Assembly (NCBI GenBank): GCA_013112685.1
Contig: JABFGC010000002.1
Span: forward strand, 328,223-392,222
DNA length: 64,000 nt
Direction of reading: 5' to 3'
From: Chloroflexota bacterium
GTDB taxonomy: Bacteria; Chloroflexota; Anaerolineae; Anaerolineales; Villigracilaceae
Numbering within the stretch: position 1 is the stretch's first letter; every line of letters starts with the position of its first letter. Positions 53,671-62,268 of this stretch are shown piece after piece. A program made the translations under genes and the position numbers. Below the pieces are notes generated by a model. It made no database searches. It worked only from the letters and a program-made list of their open reading frames with translations, and was not told the DNA's origin.

Positions 53671-56600
53671 ATGGGTTCCGGGCTTCAAGTCCGCTTGTTC
53701 GGCTCACCGAAGATTCTTTTGGATGGGGATCCGCTTCCGCCCTTCCTCACGCACAAGAGCCGTGAATTGTTCGGTTATCTCGCCGCGAATCCGAATCGGG
53801 GTCATCCGCGCCTGCTGCTCGCCGGGCTGTTGTGGCCCGAAACGACGGATGACAAGGCGCGCGCAAGCCTCAGCACCGAACTGTGGAGATTGCGGCGGGT
53901 GCTGGGGAGTTTGCAGGATCGTCTAACCCTCAGCCGTGACGAAGTGGTCTTCTCGGTGGACCCGCTCCAGGTAGACAGCCGTCTTTTCGTGGAATTATCG
54001 CAAAAACAGGATTATCCCTCCCTGAAACAATCCGTTGACCTGTATGACGGGGACTTTCTTGAAGGTTGTTATGCAGACTGGTGCATCCTCGAACGCGAAC
54101 AGTTGAAGGATGTATACCTGAAGACGCTGGAAAGGCTGCTCTCGTATCACGAAGCCCGCGGGGAATGGCTGGAGGCGGTCTCCTACGCCAAGAGGCTCGT
54201 CGGCAACGATCCCCTGCGCGAAGAATTGCACCGCACGCTGATGAAACTTTATTTGAGCGTTGGCGATCGTCCCGCCGCGTTGGCTCAATATCGGGCGTGT
54301 GCCGACGGGTTGAAGAGGGAACTCGGCATCGAGCCGATGCCGGAAACCCGCCGCCTGTTCGAGCAGATTCGTTTCGCTTCACAGGTCGAGACGCTTTGGT
54401 CCACGCGGGTGGAGGCGGCGCGCGACCTGACCCGGCAGAAGATATCCGAACTCAAACGTTCCCGCCAATACTTGCCGGAAGTTTTCACGAGCCGCTCCCA
54501 TCTGGAGGAAACGATGCGGCAATTTGTCCTCTCGCCATCGGCTGGATTGATTCTGACGGGTCCTTCCGGCTATGGAAAAACCACCTGGCTAGTTCATTGG
54601 GCGGAAGACCGGCTCGAACAGGGCGATTTGGTCCTTTACTATAGCGCGGGTTCGCTGACCTTGACCTTCGAGCGCGACCTGACCCGTCATGCCTGGGGCA
54701 ATGACTCGGTCACGGCAGCGGAGGCGTTGGTCTCGTTGGGGCGCGAAGCGTGGAAGAACGGCAAATCAGTGTGGATTTTGGTTGACGATCTGAACAATTT
54801 CCGCGACCTGGGTGCAACCCCGGCGGATTTGCTGAGACGACTCGACCGGTTCATCTGCGACCCGGAGCTGCAGGATGAAATCCTCGCCGGGCGTTGTTCG
54901 TTAAAGCTGGTGATCACCTGCCGCGATTACACGTGGAAGCAGATCGCCGAAAATGGGCTTGTGGAATTGAACTGGAACGCGTATTTCGGCAGCCAGCCGC
55001 ATCCGGTAGGGGCGTTCGAGGGGGAGGAATTGAAACGGGCTTTTCAAAACTATTGCCGCCATTTCGATATGCAGGGTTCCATGGATGATTTCCGCGGGGA
55101 TGTCCGCGGCGTTTACAGGCATCCCCTGCTTTTGCGGCTGTTGTCGGAGACGTGGCGCGGCAGGCGGATTTCGCCGATCCACTCCGAGGCTCTGCTTTTC
55201 CGCGAGTATTTTTTGAAGATGGTCCCGCAAGCTTCCATCCGCCAGTTTTGCATGGATTTGTCAGCCTGGATGACGGATCAGCGCAGGACCTCCGTGCGCC
55301 TCTCTGAGTTGCATAAATTCGCCCGCACGTATGGAATGGATCTTCCTGACGAACCCGCCCTGAAGCAACTGCTGGATGCGGGCGTTCTGGTATCGGTGGA
55401 ACGCGGGGCGCGGCAGGTTATTCAATTCGCCCACGACCGCCTGTTTGAATACCTGCTCGCCGAATACATGCTGGTCGAAACGGAACAACCTGAAGGGGGC
55501 GCTTCCGTCTTCGCCGGGTACGCCCAACAAGTGAGGGACTTTTTCCCCATGCGGGGCGCTGTGATTATGGCGTTATCCCTGTGCCGCGACCCCGATTTCT
55601 TTTTATCGCTCGCGGTGCATATCTCTCCCGAAGCCCGCGAACTCTGCGTGGACGGTCTGACAGCCTTGTACGCAGAGGATCCGCAATTCGCCCTTTCCAC
55701 GGTCAAAAAGATTTTGGCGCTTGAATCGGTGGATGCGAAACGGGCGGCGCTGAAAGCGGCGCCTGCCATGGGGGAGGAGGGGTATGAATTATTCTATTCA
55801 GCCGTCGGTTCAGCCTCTGAAACCATACGAAGGGTCGCTCTGATTTCGTTCGACCAATTGTGGCGGCAGGATTTCCAGCGCGCGGTCCGGGTGATGCGCC
55901 GCTTGATCGAAGACATCAACCCGCAGATGGCGCTGACCGCCCCGCGCCGCATCCAAACCCTGTTCCGCATCGTCGGCTGGTTCAGCACCTACGATATCCC
56001 CGTCCCTGTTTTCAGCGAAGTGGACAGCGCCGCATATGAGTTTGCTGTCGAGAAATTAAGGCTGCCGACAAGCGGCTCCGAAACCCGCTTCTGGCCCTCA
56101 TCAAGAATATCCTGGCGCGCAATACCATCTCCTGGCCCGCCAACGAGGATGCAGTCTACGAGATTGTCCGCCCGGACAGCCTGACTGAAAAGGAACGGAT
56201 CGCTTTTCGGCATGTGCTCTCCACGCTGCGGCGCGGGTCCGGCGGGCTGAACGATGTATCCATCGGGGACATCAAGACCCTTTTGCAGTCGCAGGTTGAC
56301 CCGGCCCGCTATCCTGCTCACCATCAACTTGCCGTGTGGCTTCACCATCGTCCCTGGGAGGCGGGCAATGCCATGCGCTCGCTCTTCGATGACGTGGACG
56401 CTCATGCGCAGCTCTGGTGTTTGATGGCGTTCCTTCCATCATCCCTTTCACCTCCGGTCCCGTTTCCGTGGGACGTTCTGCACCTTTTGGAGGAGTTCAC
56501 CGCCCGCTTCGCCGAAGAAAACGAAGCCGAATTCTTTCATGGCGCCGAGCGCGGCGTGCTGTATTCACTTGGGGGAGTTTCGTTTCTGCCGTTGGGCATT

Positions 56601-57128
56601 CGGTATATTCAAGCGGGCGGGCTGGATTTCCCGTTTTTATCCTCCCTGTTGACGCTCTCGAAAGACTCGCCCGAAAAATTCGCGCTCACCGTCCGCCTGC
56701 TTGCACCCGTGGGTTGGTTTCATCCGCGCGAGTGCCTGAATTTTCTCGATGCCTTCCTGGATTTCAAACAGCCCCTGCACGCCCGCACCCTCGAAACGTT
56801 TGCGAACATGCGCATTTTCCATCCCGGCATTGTGGATGCGCATCTTCAGGAACGCGGCGTGGATCGAGGCGTCCAGCACCGCATCAAAACTTCCGCCGAC
56901 CTTGAGCAGGTCACGTACCGCGCGCACCTCATTTCGACCCAGGACGTTCGCATCACGAGCATCCTCCTCGGCTCCCCCTACGGCGCCTGGCTGACGGATT
57001 GCGTCTTGCCCGGCTATCTCGATTCAAAAACACCTCAGGAGGCGGCTCACCGTTTTGGCGATGGATTGTTTGAAACGCTCCGCCAATGCGACTGGCATCT
57101 GAAGCGGCTTTTGGGGCTGCCGGACTAA
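53671..57128 (+). CDS. SARP/BTAD-type transcriptional regulator fused to a P-loop ATPase, frameshifted
   Basis: About 1153 aa. Residues 5-95 form an OmpR-type winged helix (VRLFGSPKILLDGDPLPPF) and about 100-240 the BTAD repeat domain (VDLYDGDFLEGCYADWCILEREQLKDVYLKTLERLLSYHEARGEWLEAVSYAKRLVGNDPLREELHRTLMKLYL). A P-loop ATPase follows (LTGPSGYGKTTW, Walker B VWILVDDL), then a long helical-repeat region. It belongs to the AfsR-like signal-integrating activators, which bind direct repeats at promoters. A missing G near 56059 splits the frame between KLRL and KRLRNPLLALIK. It ends with a terminator. Confidence 0.87.
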
Positions 57129-57153
57129 ACCCATCCTTCCCGCCCCTTTTCGG

Positions 57154-57184
57154 ACTTCCGCCTGACTCACCGGCGGAAGTTTTT
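57154..57184 (+). terminator. terminator of the SARP-type regulator
   Basis: A 9-bp perfect stem (57154-57162 with 57172-57180), 9-nt loop, then TTTT. Confidence 0.8.
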
Positions 57185-57194
57185 CTTTCCCGTC

Positions 57195-57232
57195 AGTTTT
57201 GTGAGAGTTTTGTGAGAGCCGTCTGGTACGCT
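57195..57232 (+). promoter_or_regulatory. candidate SARP-dependent promoter: two exact 11-bp direct repeats plus -10 box
   Basis: AGTTTTGTGAG is repeated without a gap at 57195-57205 and 57206-57216, i.e. on an 11-bp (one helical turn) period, ten bases before a TACGCT box (57227-57232). SARP-family activators bind direct repeats with this period next to the -10. The ATG of the next gene is at 57239, so the transcript may be leaderless. Confidence 0.65.
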
Positions 57233-57238
57233 GTGCAC

Positions 57239-57454
57239 ATGCGAATTGAACCCCGGAATGGATTTACCTTCGTTCTCCATTTGTGGCGCGAGAAAGACGA
57301 CGGACAATTCGTCTGGCGTGGCTCCGTAACCGACGTCCAGCGCGGCGAGACGAAGTATTTTCAGTCCATCTCCGCCCTCGCCGAGTTGATCGCCCGGGCT
57401 GTCGGAGTCGCCTTCGGGGAGGAAGGAGGCGGCTCTCGACCATCCGAGGAATAA
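57239..57454 (+). CDS. small hypothetical protein, candidate direct target of the SARP-type regulator
   Basis: 71 aa. The N-terminus is RIEPRNGFTFVLHLWREKDDGQFVWRGSVTDVQRGETKYFQSISALAELIARAVG. A short beta-sheet followed by a helix is plausible. No family is recognised. ATG 57239 is chosen because it lies directly after the presumed -10 box; the longer frame from 57086 reads through the regulator stop and terminator. Its position immediately behind the regulator and the direct repeats suggests a role in the same pathway. Confidence 0.5.
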   Translation: MRIEPRNGFTFVLHLWREKDDGQFVWRGSVTDVQRGETKYFQSISALAELIARAVGVAFGEEGGGSRPSEE

Positions 57455-57499
57455 GAAATCGTCCAATTCATAAATCCAGTTATCGCCAATGGAGAAACC

Positions 57500-58540
57500 A
57501 TGAACACAAAATATCTGTTACCCCTGTTGATTCTTGCCCTTGTCTTTGCGGCGTGCGGTCCCTCGCCGGAGGAACTCGCCGCCATGACCGCCGCCGCCTG
57601 GACGCCCACACCCGTTCCGCCCACCGCCACACCCACGCCGACCCCCGCCCCGTATGACCTGACGGCGCTGGTCGCTGATGCTGAAGGCGCAACCATAGCA
57701 AATGCCAGCATCGTGCTGGAAGGGAGCGATACGCCCGTGGTGACCGGCGAAGACGGCAAGGCTTCCTGGACGAACCTGCCCGCGCCGGATGGTTCGCTGA
57801 CGATTTCCGCGCCGGGATATTTCGCCTCCGAGCAGACCTTCAGCCTGTCCCGCGGACCCAATGATTTGACCTTCGCTTTGGAGCGCGACCCGAACGGTTT
57901 GCTTCCTTCACAAGCCTGCGCGCCGGGCGAGACCCTGCTGTACGTTGAGGATTTTCAGGATGGGCAGGCGCACGGCTGGCCCGAGATCGAGTTCTTCGCC
58001 CAAGGCTGGCTGATCGAGGAATACGCGACGGAACCTGGCAACCTAGTTGCGAGCAACAACAACATGAGTCACCATGGGAACAGCCTGCAAAATGCGTCCT
58101 ATTCGGATGCCGTGTGGCGCTTGCGATTTTTGGTGAACGGACGTCGCCCGTTATCCTTCAACTGGTTGCAAAACTACGGCGTTGACATCGAGGGTCAGCA
58201 CGTTGATGACGCGCGCTATCAGATCGTGGCGGATACGGATGGAATAGGGATCCGCCGATTGACCCTGCCTGTGCTGAACATCGGGGCGGCAAGCGGACGG
58301 GGCGCAAGCGCCGGAAGTTGGCACACCATTGAAATCAGCACCTATCAGGGCAGGACGGAGGTCTGGTTGGATGGGCAGAAGAACTCCGCCTATACCGATC
58401 CCAAGCCGCTGCCCGGCGGTGGGATTGGGCTGGAGTTGATGAGTTTCGACACATCCAAGCCCGATACGATTGTGTACTTCGACAACCTCTCCGTCTGCGG
58501 GCTGAGCGCGCCGTTCACGTCCTTGTATGTTGCGCCGTAA
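57500..58540 (+). CDS. lipoprotein with regulatory-like and lectin-like domains
   Basis: 346 aa. The lipobox LALVFAAC places Cys19, with a short Thr/Pro linker (residues 35-50). A carboxypeptidase-regulatory-like domain (YDLTALVADAEGATIANASIVLEG, KASWTNLPAPDGSLTISAPGY) precedes a concanavalin/lectin-like beta-sandwich (about residues 145-340: FQDGQAHGWPEIEFFAQGW.., WHTIEISTYQGRTEVWLDGQ, VYFDNLSVCG). It may bind glycans outside the cell. It lies 45 bases after the small hypothetical gene; GGAG precedes its ATG. Confidence 0.8.
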   Translation: MNTKYLLPLLILALVFAACGPSPEELAAMTAAAWTPTPVPPTATPTPTPAPYDLTALVADAEGATIANASIVLEGSDTPVVTGEDGKASWTNLPAPDGSLTISAPGYFASEQTFSLSRGPNDLTFALERDPNGLLPSQACAPGETLLYVEDFQDGQAHGWPEIEFFAQGWLIEEYATEPGNLVASNNNMSHHGNSLQNASYSDAVWRLRFLVNGRRPLSFNWLQNYGVDIEGQHVDDARYQIVADTDGIGIRRLTLPVLNIGAASGRGASAGSWHTIEISTYQGRTEVWLDGQKNSAYTDPKPLPGGGIGLELMSFDTSKPDTIVYFDNLSVCGLSAPFTSLYVAP

Positions 58541-58633
58541 TCGAAAGGCGCTCAAGCCGGAGCAGCCTGATGGATGAAGGACCTCGTTGGGTTGCCCCGC
58601 GCACGACTGAAATTCTCGAAAAGGAGATTCACC

Positions 58634-59848
58634 ATGTTCCGAAAATGTCTTATTCCCGTTCTTTTGACGTTCGTTCTGCTTGCCGTTGTCACCGGCGTTG
58701 CGTATGCCGCGCCGCCCAACGGCGTGGACCATTTGCGCGGACGCTGGGACGGCGCCTTCAACGGGCTGTTCGGGGAGGATGTGTCTTTCCGGCTTCTGCT
58801 GGATGAATCCCGACCCGACCCCAACGACCCGCAGGCGGCGTTGTATAACGGCTGTATGGCGCTTCAACCGGAAGGGCAATATGCGCCGGTCTCTGCGCGC
58901 GTGGTCATGTTGGGGAACGAACAATACGACTTCACGCTGTTCGGCACAGTGGGGGGCGCAGTCATCAAACTGACCGGCTTGATCGAAGCCCGCGCTCCCT
59001 CCGTACAGGACGATTCGGCGGGCGGCGCCTGGCAAACGTCCAATGAAGCGGCGGATTGGTCCGCAAATCACCACGACCGCCGCAACCCCCAATGCCCGGA
59101 GGTGCGGCTTGGAGACGATCTTTACTTCCAAGCCAGCGTCAACGCTGTCGTCGGCATTCAGCCGGATGAATTCCGGGACGAGGGGAACATCATCGAAGGC
59201 TTCAGCAACATCGTTTCCTCCGGCTTGCAAGCCTCACTGCCGGACGGTTCGACCGTGACCGTTCCTTTCTACACGGACCTCTTCTCGCCCAACGTGAATT
59301 TTGTGGATATCTTCCGCTTCCTCGAAGGCTACCCCGGCTTGCCCGCGGCAGGCGAGGTGTATACGTTCACCCTGCTCGATGTCTTCGGTCAACCCATACC
59401 CGGCGCAACCGCGACGGACGTATGGTACGCCTGCTCCATGGATGCGCCGCGCAACGTCGCCGCCACCGTGGATGCCGACGGCATCCACGTCGTTTGGGAT
59501 GCCGCGCCGTCCGCCCCCGGCTTCGACCCGCCGAACTTCATCGGCTTCTACCAGATCGAGCTATATCCTGACGGCGGCGGGGGATTCGGTTTTGGATCGA
59601 ACGGCATTCTTTCTCCAGCGCATCTCATCCCCTTTGATTCGTTTGGCGGCGGCGCGCCTGGCACTCCCGATGGATATGATTTTGGCGCTTCGTTGGCTGA
59701 ATTCGACAATGGCGTCTACTTTTTCGACGTGATCTCGTTCTCTGAAGGGTTTGGCGCCGGTTCTGTCGGGCTTGAATGTCAAATCCGCGCTTATGAAGAG
59801 CAGGTACGTTTCGAGAAATCTGGCGGGACAGTGACTTTGCTGCCTTGA
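58634..59848 (+). CDS. secreted protein, unknown function
   Basis: 404 aa. The signal peptide ends near VAYAA (residues 22-26). The mature chain is rich in Gly, Asp and Phe, with DHLRGRWDGAFNGLFGEDVSFRLLLDE and repeating beta-strand-like segments; a C-terminal Ig-like part (PRNVAATVDADGIHVVWDAAPSAP) resembles a fibronectin type III fold. No enzymatic motif. ATG 58634 follows AAGGAGA; the earlier ATG 58574 lacks a signal-peptide-compatible extension. It probably completes the three secreted/small genes downstream of the regulator. Confidence 0.75.
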   Translation: MFRKCLIPVLLTFVLLAVVTGVAYAAPPNGVDHLRGRWDGAFNGLFGEDVSFRLLLDESRPDPNDPQAALYNGCMALQPEGQYAPVSARVVMLGNEQYDFTLFGTVGGAVIKLTGLIEARAPSVQDDSAGGAWQTSNEAADWSANHHDRRNPQCPEVRLGDDLYFQASVNAVVGIQPDEFRDEGNIIEGFSNIVSSGLQASLPDGSTVTVPFYTDLFSPNVNFVDIFRFLEGYPGLPAAGEVYTFTLLDVFGQPIPGATATDVWYACSMDAPRNVAATVDADGIHVVWDAAPSAPGFDPPNFIGFYQIELYPDGGGGFGFGSNGILSPAHLIPFDSFGGGAPGTPDGYDFGASLAEFDNGVYFFDVISFSEGFGAGSVGLECQIRAYEEQVRFEKSGGTVTLLP

Positions 59849-59872
59849 TGGGGGCTAAAGGGCGGATACAGA

Positions 59873-59900
59873 GAAGGAGCCGGGCACGCCCGGCTCCTTC
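59873..59900. terminator. bidirectional terminator
   Basis: A 13-bp perfect stem (59873-59885 with 59888-59900), AC loop, between the convergent secreted-protein and histidine-kinase genes. Confidence 0.83.
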
Positions 59901-59933
59901 CTTATTTGCTCGTTTCTCGTTACCCGCAGATTC

Positions 59934-62214
59934 CTAACCCGCCGCCACCCTTGTCACTTCCACCCGCAGTTCCTCGCCTGTCCGCTGCGACTCGTTGTTC
60001 TCCAATTTGGTCAGCGGCAGGATGATGTGGAACTGGTCGCCGGGAAAGTGGACTTCGTCGTAGCCGGGGCTTTCCACCCAGATGCGTCCGCCGTGCGCTT
60101 CGACGATGCCCTTTGACAGCGCCAGCCCCAAACCGGCGCCGCCGCCTTTGAAGCGCGTCTTGCTGGTGGAGTGTTTGCCCAACTCGCCAGGCTGGTAGAA
60201 CTTGGTGAAAATGATCTCGCGCAGGTTCGGGTCTACGCCTACGCCGGTATCGCTGACCACAACTTCCACGCCGCCGTTCGGAAGGTTGATGATGGCGGGG
60301 ATGTGATGACCTGAGATATAAATCCTGCCCTTGTCCGGCGTGAATTTGACGGCGTTGCGGATGAGGTGGTGGAATAATTTCTTCAGCAGGTGCGCGTCCG
60401 CCTTGACGAGCGGCAGGCTGGGCAGGTCAATGCTCAGGGATTGTTCCCGCTGCATGAGCGGCTTCGAGTATTCGAGGCAGACCTCGCGGATCAAATGAGC
60501 CAGGTCTACCGGCTGAAGGTGCGGCTTGAGGGAGCGCGCATCCAGCTGGGCAATGTCGAACATCGAGTCCATCACTTCGTGCAGGCGCAGCGTCCCGTCG
60601 TGGATGCCCCTCATCATCGCCTTGAGGTTCGTATCCATCTTGGGGTCGTCCATCAACATTTCGGTGTAGCCCTTGATCACGGTCAGCGGCGTGCGGAGTT
60701 CGTGCGAGGCGATGCTGATGAAGTCGGACTTTGCCTGGTCAATGCGCTGCAGCTCCTGATTGTTCTTTTCCAGCGTGCGTCGCGCCTGGCGCAGTTCCTG
60801 GTTCAGCCGCATGAGGTTATCCACCAGGCGGGCGTTTTCCAGCGCAACCGCCGTCTGGTTGGCGTGCGCGCTCAGCACGGAGAGGTCTTCGCGGGTGTAG
60901 CGGTTGCCGCTCAGCTTCGAGCCGAACGCGAGCAGACCGATCCACTGTTTCTTGGCAAAGATGGGAATGTAGACCTCGGTGTGGAGCTGGGCGAACCAGT
61001 CCCGCTCAAAGGAAGAAGAATTTCGAAATGCCGGGAGCAGGTCCAGGTCATATTGAAGAAGCGGTTTTTGTTCCCGGATGAAGTGAGAGGCGACGGGTCC
61101 GCTTTCGTCCAGTTCCACCGCCACCATCTGCCGTTCCTCGGGGCTGCGTGCCGACCGAAGTTTGTAGGTTTTGCGTCCATCCGCCTGCCGCTCGGCATCC
61201 ACCAAAAAGAGGAAGCCGCGTTCGATTTGCATCGCCTCCAGCATGATGCCGACCGCGATGCTGGCGAGCCGGTCCATATCGAGGATGTTGCTGATGCTCT
61301 CGCTGTATTGATGGATGGTGACGCTGGCGTCGTATTGATCGCCTTTCATCCACTTTGTGATGGTGCGCGAGACCAGCGAAGTGAGCGGGGCGAAGATCAA
61401 CGCGATCAGCAATGCGACGAACGCGCCCGCCAGCGGCCGGGCTGAACGCGCCGCTTGCGCCGAAAAGCGCCCGGATCAATAAATAGCCGCCCACGTAAAA
61501 ACTGACGATGACGACGATGCTGGCAAGATAGATCAGGACACGGCGGGTGATATTTTTAAGATCCGGTACGTAGTGTGTGCCGACCACGTACGCCGCGGTG
61601 CCTGCCACCGCCAGCCGCAGAGGCTGCCCGGGGATGACGATGCCGGAAAAAAGGATGATGTCGCCGACAAGCGTGAAAGCGACAACCGGAAGCCAGTAAC
61701 TCAAACGTCCGCGAAAAAGCGGCTGGCGCGATTGGCGATGGGCGTTCGAGAGCAAGAGAATGAAACCGATGATCAGAATCAACCAGCCCAGAATCGCCCA
61801 GGCGGAACCCAGCCGGTTTCGATAGAGGATCAAGTTTCCGTTCGTCCAGATGACCTCCGGCAGGTCGAGGGCGTTGGTCAGGATCAACGCCAGCCCCAGC
61901 CCCCAGAACACCCAATAGCCGACCCACAGCCACCACGTATCCCGTTTTAGAAACGTTTGAAGCGCGATCATCAACACAGCCGCCAGGCTGAAGGCGGTGT
62001 AGGTCTGCAACTCCTGGAAGAGATAAACGCCTTCCCCGCCCTGCCAGACGGCTTCCGCAACATTGATCACCATGGCGAACAGGGAATAAAATGCGATCAG
62101 CCACGTGGCGCTTGCATGTCCTTCGTCCCGCCGCTGGATCGCAAAGAAAACAACGGGCAGGTACAATGCGCCCAGGAAAAGAAGCGCGATGAAACGGATG
62201 AGCATCGGTTCCAT
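59934..62214 (-). CDS. membrane-bound sensor histidine kinase with GAF domain, frameshifted
   Basis: About 760 aa. The N-terminal ~260 residues contain eight or nine hydrophobic segments (7TM-like sensing region), followed by a GAF domain (LASIAVGIMLEAMQIERGFLFLVD; about residues 310-460), a dimerisation helix with SHELRTPL, and the ATPase with N-box HHLIRNAVKFTPDKG, G1 VVSDTGVGV and G2 GGGAGLGLALSKGIVEAHGG. It autophosphorylates His and would pass phosphate to a response regulator not encoded in the window. One surplus base near 61440 breaks the frame between FSPA and LAGAFVALLIALIFAPL. Confidence 0.9.
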
Positions 62215-62268
62215 AAAAGTAGGGCGATTCTACTCGAAATCATTCAAGAATAGGTTATCATTGTTGTT

